Below are positions 38,715 to 49,380 of a DNA stretch of 57,384 nucleotides, piece by piece. The position numbers were made by a program, and so were the translations under genes. Source of the stretch: Chromera velia (Eukaryota; Sar; Chromeraceae); NCBI GenBank assembly GCA_018398765.1, contig JAHBMJ010001627.1, positions 10,001 to 67,384 of the forward strand, given 5' to 3'. The notes beneath the pieces are model-generated. The model was not told where the DNA came from. It worked only from the letters and a program-made list of their open reading frames with translations, and made no database searches. How positions within the stretch are numbered: position 1 is the stretch's first letter; each line of letters begins with the position of its first letter.

Positions 38715-40064
38715 TCACGTGTACGTTGGGTTTCTACCCATTTGTCTGCTTGTGGTTGCCTCCCCTGGGGCTCTTTGTCTGTCCCCTTCCCTTCCATTCC
38801 ATGCATTCGGAGTCTGTACAGTCTCCCCGTTCAACTTCCTCAACGCAGCCCTTACATCCCCCTTCTCCAATAAGGGCAAAACCCCTTCATCCCAAACATC
38901 AGGCTTCAGAGGCCACACCTCTCGAGCTTCCGCTCCCCTGCAATCACAACACCACCGCGGAGCGCAACAGAATGCGTCCTTGGCGTGCTGTCGAGGGCAT
39001 ATTCCCTCCAGCATATGATCTGGAGCTGAGACGAGCCCCTCCTTGAAAAGTTCGGGGACGTCTGACTGCGGGAATCTTTCCAGCTTCACCACATCGAACC
39101 TCGCCACAACTGCACCCACTCCCAGGACCACCAACAGCGTCCCGAAAATCGTGCCTGACGTGACACCATCAGACCACTTCTCACCCACCGCCTCATCCAT
39201 TCCACCTAGAATGTAGATGGAGAAATTAAAAGTACCGTGGAGTACTGTGGGGACCCAAATGATACGCAGGAAACCGCCCCGAGTCAGCAGAAATTTCTGG
39301 TGACCGAGGCGGCTTCCCATGATCATCCCACACACACAGTGCACAGGAATTGACACGATCGAACGTGCAAGCCCAGTCCACAGACCGGCTTGTTCCCCCC
39401 CTGATGCCAGAAACACATACATCAGATTTTCAAACACCGCAAACGACGCCCCTGCAGAAAGCCCGTAAACCAAGAGGGCCCGAGGATCGACGACGTGGTC
39501 CTTCCACAGGAGACGGCGTGCCACTAGGTACTTCAACGTCTCCTCCAAAAACCCCGCTCGAAAGAAAGACATGAAGAAACTATGAAGGAGTAACACTCCC
39601 ACAGGACCGAAAACATTCCGTCTCTCAGGACCAAAGGCGAGCTTCAAGAGTTCATCAATCCCGATCACCAGGGGGATGAGACCCGCCATATAGATCACCG
39701 TCTCCGTGATACAGTGAACAATCTGTATGAGAAAAAGGCTTCGACGAAATCGACAAACAAACAAAATTACATAAAAAACTGCAGGCCCCGCAGCAAGGAG
39801 GAAGAGAGAGAAAGCGAACACCCCTCTATCATTAGTTCTAAACATCAAAATGGCAAAGACCACGAAGACGGCGATCATCAGAGCATAGAGTGCAAAGACC
39901 AGCAAATTTCGCCACACGCACCGACAGGAGACGGGAAGAATGCTCCCTGACTTCCGCAACGTCTCCTTCCCCGTTTCCCTTCCCCCCGACTCTTCTTCGT
40001 ACGCGGGGGGCTCTTCCTCCCCCAATGAACGTATGTTGTCGCCTTCCTCCACGTCTCTTGTCAT
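38715..40064 (-). CDS. PrsW-family intramembrane protease (449 aa, single exon)
   Basis: The start is the ATG at 40062-40064. The N-terminus is acidic and cytosolic-looking (EEGDN, EEEPPAYEEE), followed by about eight hydrophobic segments. The catalytic signature of PrsW/M82-type glutamic intramembrane proteases is complete: FLEETLKYLVARRL (EExxK, residues 174-178), FAVFENLMYVF (Glu212), a His in PVHCVCGMIMG (residue 242) and a His in VLHGTFNF (residue 276). These residues line the membrane-embedded active site and cleave substrates within or near the bilayer. In bacteria PrsW acts on anti-sigma factors; eukaryotic members are poorly studied and the substrate here is unknown. After the membrane core comes a Cys-rich patch (CCAPRWCCDCRG) that might be palmitoylated or bind metal, then a polar tail. 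Confidence 0.85.
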   Translation of the reverse strand: MTRDVEEGDNIRSLGEEEPPAYEEESGGRETGKETLRKSGSILPVSCRCVWRNLLVFALYALMIAVFVVFAILMFRTNDRGVFAFSLFLLAAGPAVFYVILFVCRFRRSLFLIQIVHCITETVIYMAGLIPLVIGIDELLKLAFGPERRNVFGPVGVLLLHSFFMSFFRAGFLEETLKYLVARRLLWKDHVVDPRALLVYGLSAGASFAVFENLMYVFLASGGEQAGLWTGLARSIVSIPVHCVCGMIMGSRLGHQKFLLTRGGFLRIIWVPTVLHGTFNFSIYILGGMDEAVGEKWSDGVTSGTIFGTLLVVLGVGAVVARFDVVKLERFPQSDVPELFKEGLVSAPDHMLEGICPRQHAKDAFCCAPRWCCDCRGAEAREVWPLKPDVWDEGVLPLLEKGDVRAALRKLNGETVQTPNAWNGREGDRQRAPGEATTSRQMGRNPTYT

Positions 40065-40711
40065 GACGAACCTCTTCAGCGCAACTTTGGACTCTAATTA
40101 TATAACAAGATTCACGATACGTCAGTGAGGCAGTTGTTCAAATTATACGGCAAATATTGCTACACCGGAAGTCTTCCTCACAAGACTCCCGCAGATCCGA
40201 CTGCTTGTCGCCCTACACCTGCAGAGATCTGCTGACTCTGTGCTGAAACCTGCTGAGTAATAATGTCAGAATGTGTCACAAGCTTGTGTGTGCATGAGAG
40301 GACGACGGACGTCCGACGGTCCGTCATGGTCCGTCTACCAGCTTTTGAGCTAGCTGCATGGTATCTAGCTGGTGTATCTCAGTCTGTCAGTCTCAGTCTG
40401 TCAGACTGAAGAAGCCTCTGACGCACGCGCGGCGACGCCACGGGTCCCGGAGCCCCGGCATGCAAGCTATCTTCTACTATACATGCATGGGGGCATTATA
40501 CGATCCTTCCTTCTCTTCTCCCCTTTCCTGTTCTGACCACGAGAAACAGAGAGGGCTCCAGCAGAGAATACGTTTGAGGCAAAAAACGAGCGAAATCGGT
40601 GGTAAATTGAGAAAATTGGAGGGAGTGGTTGTTTTGCTTTACCTTCACAGCCGAGTATACCCCTCAGATTCTAAGTCCACAACCCGTCTATTCGCTAAGC
40701 CCCTCGTAGAG
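40065..40711. other. Upstream region of PrsW-type gene and left edge of mobile-element territory
   Basis: Contains inverted GACGGACGTCCGACGGTCCG-like palindromic sequence (about 40305-40345) and CAGTCTGTCAGTCT repeats (about 40378-40405). No convincing gene. From about 40.7 kb on, the style changes to the G-rich, broken coding sequence of the large element. Confidence 0.4.
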
Positions 40712-41697
40712 ATGTCAGAAGAACGTAGATACGGGCGGGAGTGGATGGATGCAGAGCCAGGAGAGGAAGGGTCTCACCCCGAAGACACACAGGGGGCCCG
40801 CCCCGGGAGTTACAGAGTGGTGAGGTTGAGAGGCGACGGAGGAACCAAGCCTGAAAGTCCTAGTGAAAGTCATAACCCCTCCATGTCACCGTCAGGCTGA
40901 GTCAGGCTACGCCCTAGAGTGGTATTAACTCCAAGAGGGAGAGACCGAGACATGATCGAGGCAGAGGGAGGAGGGTCTCCTTCCGGAATGGGAGGTCCTG
41001 TGTAGGATGACAGCCGATCGAACAGGTTGGATACAAGTTGGACTGGGGGCGGGGAGGATAATAACGCTGGTCGAGTAGCTCACCATTCCCTCCCAGACCC
41101 CAATCCAGAGAGTAAAAGCCCTCCAAACCCCTCCACAGCAGAGGCCTTGTCAGACGATTGCTCCGTGGAGATCACAGGTGAGGCCATAGCTCCACGCAGA
41201 CCTTTCCCGTTCCCGCACATCCTCGGCCCCGCAGGATTTCAGAACACACAGCATGATAGGTGTTTGGGTCATGCCTCCACGGCACTATAAAGTAGGAGAA
41301 CAGGGATAGCAAGAACAACAAATAGAGTAGGCCCGATCCTCCTGCGGGTAGGCAATGATAGGAGCGAGAGAAGGGTGTCTAGCAGGATGGAGTCACACCC
41401 TTAACCTGCTCCTGCCCACACCCCCGTAAGCATAGGACCTGACACTAGACCCGACCATTCCCCAGTGGCAAAGCTGGCATCCACACTGTCAACGCTCCAT
41501 GTGAAGTGGGCCAGAATGGATCCAAGGGGACCGTGGGGGGATTTTCAGATGGATGAAGAGGTATTAAGAGCAAGTCTGCTGGCAGCATTGGTTGAGAATC
41601 GCTCTGAGTCCCCCGAGAGTCAAGTGACAAGAAGATATTCGTTTTTAGTACGAGACTGCCCACTGAGGCAGGGAAGACTGCAGAGGGGGTACCCCAG
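40712..41697 (+). pseudogene. Broken, G-rich coding remnant upstream of Ulp1-like domain
   Basis: Short frames such as 40712-40900 (SEERRYGREWMDAEPGEEG) and 41465-41755 (RRYSFLVRDCPLRQG) have protein-like composition but end at stops or shift frame. They precede the Ulp1-like segment in the same direction and probably belong to the same decayed polyprotein. No domain recognised. Confidence 0.3.
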
Positions 41698-42162
41698 TTG
41701 CAATGGGGGAGCGACCATCCAGGTACCTTGTCAGTGGCGCTGGGGGGGTCGTTGAGTGTACTGGGGGGGATGACGTTGGAGGTAAGGTTCTGGTTCGTCC
41801 TAGTGCATAATTATAAAACACGGCACTGGTACAGCGTAATGGTAAGGAATGGGGGGGAAGGTGCTGACATAAGGGGCAGAGTCATGATGGTGAGCTTGGA
41901 CTCACTTAGTCGTACGACCACCGCCCTTAGCCTCTTGAAGGAGGGGAAAAGGAGAGTGTTCAGAAGAGTCGCTCTAATGGCAATGGAGCTGTATAGGGCG
42001 GTGAGAGGATACGTTCCTCAAAATTGGGTGGACTTCCTATGTGAACAGCCGAGCATGGAAATAGTTGAGCTGTCTGTCCCCCAGCAGGTGGATTTCAATG
42101 AGTGGCCGCTATTCCAATGTGGTGACTATGTTCTAGCCCTAGGTTCTAGCCTGTCTGCATAG
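41698..42162 (+). pseudogene. Ulp1/C48-type cysteine protease relic of a transposable element
   Basis: The frame encodes FWFVLVHNYKTRHWYSVMV (catalytic His in the HW motif), VMMVSLDSLSR (catalytic Asp), then VPQQVDFNEWPLFQCGDYVL (oxyanion Gln and catalytic Cys in the CG motif). His, Asp, Gln and Cys in this order and spacing are those of SUMO-protease-like C48 domains, which are often carried by eukaryotic DNA transposons. Upstream parts are out of frame, so the copy is decayed. A Ulp1 relic about 11 kb before a Helitron Rep remnant in the same direction may mean that one large element carried both. Confidence 0.6.
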
Positions 42163-42236
42163 TTGCCGTCCTCAGGTATAACCCGGGAGAAAGAAAAAAC
42201 TTTTTGAAATGGTCTCCAACACCCAAACGGTCTCCA

Positions 42237-42790
42237 CAACTATGAAGTATCTTTATATTGTTTAGAGCATTTTAAAACAATTTCTAATGATACTAAACCT
42301 TGTTTTGTTTTTTAAACTGCATTTATAATAAGCTTAACTATCAGAATATATAGCAAAATAATGATAATACAGATTGTGGGTATACATTATTATACATTCA
42401 TGACAGTATATATAAGAATAGGATACGGAACATTTAAAAGACTATAACCTATTCTTTAGTCCACGTCTTGTTTGAAATTTGTTATTAATCAATTAAAACA
42501 ATTGATGAGTAGAGAAATAAAAGCATTACAGTAATTTACAGGCATAAAATGGTGAGTAGTATTTTATTAAAAAAAATATTTATAAGATACAGTCTAGAAT
42601 AGAGGCAGGTGCAACTTTACGGGCCAGTGTGCAACGCTCCAAAAGTTGGCACCAAAACCTGCAGCATCTTCCGTAATCTCCGGCAATCTCTAATTCGAGC
42701 ACCATATATCTAATGACTTGCTCAACTTGAAGCAATAGTTTTGCACGACACAGAAGAAGTCCACTCCGGCTTCAATCATGAAACAGAACA
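42237..42790. other. AT-rich interior of the 4.4-kb element
   Basis: No open frame or RNA signal. Strongly AT-rich to about 42590, then mixed. Confidence 0.4.
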
Positions 42791-42801
42791 TGCACACAGA
42801 A

Positions 42802-42804
<3 letters not shown>

Positions 42805-42842
<38 letters not shown>

Positions 42843-42860
42843 ATACATACACACACACAC

Positions 42861-42912
<52 letters not shown>

Positions 42913-43024
42913 AAAACACAAAACACAAACGTGCAAGCCCGTATGACCACCTCTGTATTTATTTTATTGTTGACCCCTTTTCTCCGTCTCCTTTTGTCTT
43001 TTGCTTTCATCTTATGCAGGCTCA

Positions 43025-43055
<31 letters not shown>

Positions 43056-43162
43056 CAGAGTGTGTGGTGCTGAGGGGGGAAGGAGAGGAACATAGGCCGG
43101 AAGAGAGCAGACAGAGAAGCGCTGGGACGGGAGGAGACTAAGAGAGGGAGAGAACGCACACA

Positions 43163-43202
<40 letters not shown>

Positions 43203-43329
43203 TACATACACACACATATATACATTCACACAAACACACAGACATTCACACATTTACATAAACACACAGATATTCACACAAACACACAAACACACATACA
43301 CAAACATACACACACACACACACACATAC

Positions 43330-43360
<31 letters not shown>

Positions 43361-43475
43361 TACACATATATATACACACACACATACACACACATACACA
43401 CACACACACATGCACACATACACATTTACATAAATACACAGACATTCACACAAACACACAAACACACACACACAA

Positions 43476-43510
<35 letters not shown>

Positions 43511-43680
43511 TATATGTACACATACATATACACACACACACATACATACACACACACACACACATACACACATATACATTCACACATACACATTCACACA
43601 AACACACAGATATACATACATACATACACATACACACACACACATACACACAAACACCCACACACACATACACACACATG
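42805..43680. repeat. Long interrupted (CA)n / (CATA)n microsatellite
   Basis: About 900 bases of CA with CATA and CAAA interruptions, including a non-repeat island at about 42916-43020. Further CA/TA runs lie at 43812-43900 and 44236-44360. Val-Cys and Thr-His frames over these are artefacts. Confidence 0.95.
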
Positions 43681-44230
43681 TGCATGCATGCATTATTTCC
43701 TGATTAGAAAATAGGGGCATGCAGGCTTATTGTTTCAAACACATAAGCCGCAAGAGCTAGTGCCGAAAGGAAAAATCTTTCCAGCATACACGGACCCCCC
43801 TTCTCATGCACTTACATACATACATACACACACATACACACACACACACACACACACATATACATACACACATAAACCCATCTACATACATATATGTACA
43901 CACACTAAGATATACGCCTGCAGAGACGCAGAAAGACTCAAAACGCGAAGGAAGGGAAAAGACTGAAAAGAAACAGAGCTTTGAGAGCCTGGCAGACCAA
44001 GAACAAGCCGCTGACGCAAATATTATACGATGGACCCACCCTCTACATGGGTACTCAGAGATGGTGCCTTCGTCAGGTAGATTTACCTGAACGCACATTC
44101 AAAAGACATACATATGGAAAAGAGTCAAAGATAACAGCAAGAACAGGGAAAGAGAAAAAAAAAAGGAAATTCAAAAGGTTTCAAAACAATCTGGAAACCA
44201 GCCTCTGAGGATTTGTCTCCTCACATACAT

Positions 44231-44349
<119 letters not shown>

Positions 44350-44374
44350 CACATACACACAGGAGTTAAGATAT

Positions 44375-44809
44375 GAAAAGTGGATTGGCTGGCGTCCCGA
44401 AGGTTGCCGGTGGCGGCTACACTGCTCTTTTGGCCTCATTCCACTGTCTGCTCTGCCCCAAATTTCCAATAAGGTCGCCCTCCCCCCCCTCCTGGACGTT
44501 ACCGGAAAAAACAGGTCTGATTCTTTCGGTAAGGGGGGGGGTTCACCGATTTTTTTTGTTGAAAAAAAATTAAAAGTGGTTGTTTTAACATTAGTAATCG
44601 ATTGGGACCACTTCTTTTTTTTTTCGACAAAAAAAATTTTTGACCCTCCCCCCTTACCGGAAGAATCAGACCTGTTTTTTCTGGTAACTCTCAGGGGGGG
44701 GGGTCACAGCACTACTGGAAATTTGAGGCAGAAAAGAGAGTGGAATGAGCTCAAAAGAGCAGTGCAGCCGCCACTGGCACTCTTTGGGACGCAAGCCAAT
44801 CTACTTTTA
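44375..44809. repeat. Fold-back hairpin, two ~210-bp inverted arms
   Basis: The left arm starts AAAAGTGGATTGGCTGGCGT. The reverse complement of the right arm starts AAAAGTAGATTGGCTTGCGT, and the match goes on through GTGGCGGCT(A/G)CACTGCTCTTTTG, CTCATTCCACT, CAAATTTCCA and a shared CAGGTCTGATTCTT block to a centre near 44590. Arms are mostly identical, with scattered substitutions and small gaps. The structure could fold into a long cruciform or, if transcribed, a long hairpin RNA. It resembles a Foldback-type element nested inside the 4.4-kb element. Confidence 0.75.
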
Positions 44810-44900
44810 ATGTCCCGACTCCTCACCGTTCTCCCCCACCAGCCTCCCACCAGATTTTCTGCTCCTTTGCCGCCCACCCCGGCCCACTTATGACGCTGTC

Positions 44901-44934
44901 GGCCCCGGCCCCGGCCCCGGCCCCGGCCCCGGCC
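44901..44934. repeat. (GGCCCC)n hexanucleotide run
   Basis: Five to six units of GGCCCC, with scattered further GGCCCCGG units to about 45090. The complementary strand (GGGGCC)n can form G-quadruplexes. Confidence 0.85.
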
Positions 44935-45545
44935 CTGCCCCTTTGTGGCGTGCCGCCGGCCCCGGCCCCGACCCCGGCTTCCTTTGCCAGTCGCAGACAT
45001 TTACTGGCCCAAAACGTTTCACCGCTCGCTCCAGCTGGCCCCGCCCTGCACGCTCGGATTTCTCTGTAATGCCGCTGGCCCCGGCTCTGGGCCTAGGCCT
45101 AACCTCCGGGTCCGGCCGCCGCCCCTGCACGTGTCCTTCCCCAGCCTCTGTCGATGGACGTCGCCCTCGACCAGCACTCCGGCCTGCTTATCCCCTTAAT
45201 CCGCCTGCTCCTCCTCATTTCCTTGCCCCCCTTTCTACTTCGCGAGGACCCACACATTGGGGCCGGGAAAAGCCTAGGCGGGTGTCAGGATAGGGGCTGG
45301 GGCGTCTCAAACACAGAGAAAAGACTCAAACACAAACAGGCATGCAGTGAAAAGGAGACAAACAGGAAGCGAGAGGAGCCAACCCCCCCTCTCCCCCTGT
45401 TGGCTCTCCCCAGGTTACCATATTCACTCTCCTCTCTTTCTGAATCATGCCTCCTTGATGCTCTCGACTGTTTTTGATTGGCAGGCATGGGTGCAAAACG
45501 ACGCGACTGACACAGACCGAATGAAAACAAACCGCAACGACTGAC

Positions 45546-46169
45546 CCGAGAGACAGCTATTGCACAGGTCCTCAAGCGCCGTTCCTGATCAAGCGCCCTC
45601 AAAAACAACGGAACCTGCATTCAATCACATCCCCGAGAGGTAACAAAGCGAGGAAGGATGGTTGAAAGCGAACATCTGCTCAACAGTGCATCATGCGCTG
45701 ATCCACACAGAGAGACGGAAATGAACACTCACCAGAAAAATGACAAAAACAACTTCAGCTCCTGAGCAAAGGCAAGAAGGAGTCTCAGATCCTGCATACA
45801 GGTATAGAGCAAGAAAAGAATGAAGTTCTAGACAAAGGTCTATGAGGCATTATGCTCCGACATGATGTAACGGCCTATAAGCATTGAAGCAGTCTAGGAA
45901 GCAGTCAAACAGATCAACTCACCGGAGAGTATGCAAAGGCCCCCCTGGCTCCCCAAGACAGCCCTGTGGGAGTCCCAAATCCTGCCTGCAGATAAATACC
46001 AAGCAGATAAGGAAGTGTGAGAGTTTGGGTAAAGGTGGGCCAGTGCCTGATATGATGCAACGAGTGGTACGACTTGCTCACGTCTGAGAGGAGACGGAAC
46101 CTCAAACTTACCAGAAGGAAGATAAAGACAGCTCCCGTTCCCCCAGCGAGGCAAGCAAGAGCTCGAAAG
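45546..46169 (-). repeat. Tandem array of ~189-bp units, each with a short exon-like block and splice sites
   Basis: On the minus strand, blocks 46169-46112, 45981-45923 and 45791-45733 are 58-59 bases long and similar in sequence. Each starts after an AG acceptor and ends at a consensus donor (CTG|GTAAGT, CCG|GTGAGT, CTG|GTGAGT). A fourth donor-like site at 45546 keeps the period: donor spacing is 189, 190 and 187 bases. Conceptual peptides are similar (SFRALACLAGGTGAVFIFLL, GFGTPTGLSWGARGAFAYSP, GSETPSCLCSGAEVVFVIFL), with hydrophobic ends. Intron parts also align. It looks like a gene fragment whose exon plus intron was amplified in tandem inside the 4.4-kb element. No family recognised. 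Confidence 0.5.
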
Positions 46170-46645
46170 CTTGCATTGGGGCACGAAGCAGAATAAGACG
46201 TCGACCAAAGATTGGGAGCAAAACGACCCTGTCCAATTTTACCCACCTCACCTACTTGACAGAATGAGACGGGGAAAAAAACCCATGCCTGAAAGAAAAG
46301 AGACGGCTGAGGTTCAATTCTACCGCGCGTGTGCGTCAAAATCGGATTCCGATCCGATTTTGAATCCTTTCACGTGCATATACAAAAGCTTGCAGTGCGC
46401 GCGCGGCCGCTGCGACTATCATATTTAGGGGGCGCGCGCGGACACGACTCAGGCTTGCACACGGTCACGCGCCGCTCAGATGCAATACATTTTTTTTTAT
46501 CACTCACTGACTATGATTCACACAAAAACGCACTCGCAGAATGCTTAAAACTCTTTGTTTTTCATTTTTAACCACTGTTTACTGTCCAAAAATGCTTGCA
46601 GAATAGGGTTGTATTGGAGACCGTTTGGGTGTTGGAGACCGTTTC

Positions 46646-49380
46646 GAAAGATTTTCTCTTGAGAGTGGGAAAGCATGTTCTATCAAACTGATGACCAGCT
46701 ACATATGATCCTGGCCGGGAAGGGATGGATAGCAATCCGCCTCAGGGGGCAGCTGGCAACAGTTATGTCTGAGGTAGCAGGAACGTGGGGAGGTGAACCT
46801 TCAGAGGGGGGATATGAAGTGATACGGTCGGGGGCGAGGAAGATCGCCAGGAGGTGGATGTGCGGGCTTGGATCGGGGAAAACTAGACAGCATGGCCGCA
46901 GAAATACTAACAAGAGGCAACACGCTCGGTCACAGATCTGTGAGGGGTGGTGACATTGGGGTGTTGTGTTGGGGGTGGACTCCCCCTGATGGGAAGGGGG
47001 CTGTATGAGGCTGTAGCAGCAGTGCGTGCATAGAGTAATTACTCACAGTTGTGTACTTGCGTGTGCCTGAGAGAACAGCACCCTAGAGTTGGGCAGTTCT
47101 CGACTCATGAGCTAGCTCATAAGCCTTGAGAGTGAAATGCCCTAGAGCTGGGCTACTCTCGATATCCATATGAAAGCTTGCATGGGTGTGTGTGTGCCCT
47201 AGAGCTGGGCTGCCACCAGCTTGCCACCCTTGAGTGTGCATCGCCTTAGAGCTAGCCTAAGGCTGCTCTCGCTTCCTTTTACACGTCTGAATAGTGTTGC
47301 CTTGAGAACCTACTGATTCGTGGTGATGGATTCATTTTTGCAGGAGGGAGGACGTTCTGATGTAGGGGTGGCATCATAGGACAGCACCAAGGAGTTTGTA
47401 GAAGGGGGGGCCACTGAGCTGGAGACCTAGCAGGAAGGAGTGGTTGCCGCTGTGGCAGCAGGAGAATCGGCAGCGAGTGGTCGCGCACCGTCTGGGGCCG
47501 GGAGGCAGAATGGACAGGTATGTGGGAGGGACGGTAACGAACTGGTTGCCTCAGTATAGAGCACACAGTTGCTCTGCTTCTGTATGTGTGGGGTGCAGTG
47601 CCCTAGAGCTGAGCTGCCCCAAGTTCCTAAACTGAGTGTGCATCGCCTTAGAGTTGGGCCACCCTTGTTTTCCCCCACCTGCCTGTTTGAGTGTTGCCCT
47701 AGAACTGGGCTGCTCGCACCTTCTCGTGATTATGCTAACTGCATAACCTCTTGAACTGGGCTGCAGTCACTCTCTCTGCAGCTACATTGTTTGAGTGCTT
47801 GGGCTGACAGTCAGCGAACGCAATGTCGTGTGAGTTAGCGAAGCTGTATCTGTCAAGGTTTATAGTTTGGGGACCCACTGTCTGCATGGTAATGGATTTG
47901 TTTGTCACAAGGGCAGAGACTCTCTGGTGATGGGCTGATACCGCGGAATGGCCACGGGAGGGCAGTGAAGAGAGAAACAGTGTGGAGACGATGGGAGGGA
48001 GAAAGTGCCGATGGGACTCAAAACTAGGACTCAAAAATATCATGGGAGGGCCAGAGCACCGGTCGGGGGAAGACTTAGTGGAACACGGCCTGGGACGGAA
48101 GACCGGAGCAAGCAGGTATATTGAGGGCAGTAGGGCGGGAAGTTCCTTGGATTCTGCATGTAGGGGTGCACTGCCTTAAAGCTGGGCTGCCCCTAGATTG
48201 CCATCCTGAGAGTGCATTGCCTGAGAGCTAGGCCGCCCTCGCTTCCTTACTCTGTCTGTCTGAGTGCCGCCCTAGAATTGAGCCACTTCTACTCCTTTTG
48301 TGAGGTGCTGGCTGCATAACCCCGGGAGCTGGACTGTGATTGCCTTCTTTGCTACTGCGAGCGTTAAATAGGTGCCTGCGGCTGGCAGTCAGGGGCACTT
48401 ATGTGGTAGTGATGACACAGCTTGCCAGGGGGTGATGTTGGTGACCCTCTAATTGAGTGATCATTGGCATGATATTTGTTGCAGAACCAAGGCTAGGGAC
48501 CAGGGTTCCCCTGCTGGTGGCTCCACCCCCTACCGAGCTATGCTCCGAGGTTTTGAGTGCTTTTGAGGGGATAGGGGGACGTCGGTTAAAGTGGAGGTGA
48601 CCATCGCAACGAACTCATTCACACGAAAGGGATGGGGGCAACGTACCCGGTCGCCCAGACCCGTCCGCCCTAGCGTCCGCCTCCCGCAGTTTCTCGATCC
48701 CCCGGACAATATCCCTGACTGGGCAGATCAGGATGACCCAGGCCTGATGACGGGATCTAGTGAAGCCATACTGAGGTCGTGCCAGAGGACAATAAGGTTG
48801 TATGAAGAGCTGTTTGTGCCGGGGGGAATCTTTGAGGGGCGGTCCCCGGGCGGAGGAGGAATGACAGGGCAGGGCTCAGTGGGGGGAGAGGACCCCTATC
48901 GACAGAGATCCCCTTGGTAAGCAGAGCTGCCCCCACCCCTACCAACCCTCCGAGTCGGGGGGTGGAGGAATTAGGCGGCAAAGCGTGGTGGGCACTCTGT
49001 GAGAGGGAACACGTGAATGACACCCTCGGAGAATATGCGAGGGAGCTTTTCCTTCGTCACTTAGGACAGGGTGATCAGCAAGAACATGGGCAGACCCGGC
49101 CATATCTGATTCAGTTGGGAGGAGCTGCCGCCTCAGTCCCACCGACACCGCAAAGCCAGATACCACTGAGTGGGGGACGACAGTCGCATGGGCAGTCCTT
49201 TAGTTCCGTTGCAGCGGGACCGACAACGCCTCCCTCCAATGTGTAACCCCTGCTCAGAGGTGAGACTGCCCAGCCTGGGGATCTAGGGCTGCAGGTAATG
49301 ATGGCAAGCGGGTGCCACCCAGCTCACAGTGGGCAGGCGACCCCTCCGCAATACACTAGTGGGAACCCACCTCAGTTGTA
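46646..49380 (+). mobile_element. Interior of a large decayed element with a repeated phrase
   Basis: G-rich, coding-like fragments (46675-46953, 48591-48920 with PQFLDPPDNIPDWADQDDPG, 48914-49246 with WWALCEREHVNDTLGEYARE) alternate with three blocks (about 47090-47280, 47585-47770, 48165-48340). Those blocks repeat the phrase CCTAGAGCTGGGCTGCC at intervals of roughly 40-80 bases. The fragments share composition and direction with the Ulp1 and Helitron relics. No domain is recognisable, and no fragment exceeds about 110 codons. Confidence 0.35.

Noticed and set aside
45285-45620. 111-codon minus frame in the 4.4-kb element
   Set aside because: Overlaps the exon-like array without using its splice sites; composition not protein-like.
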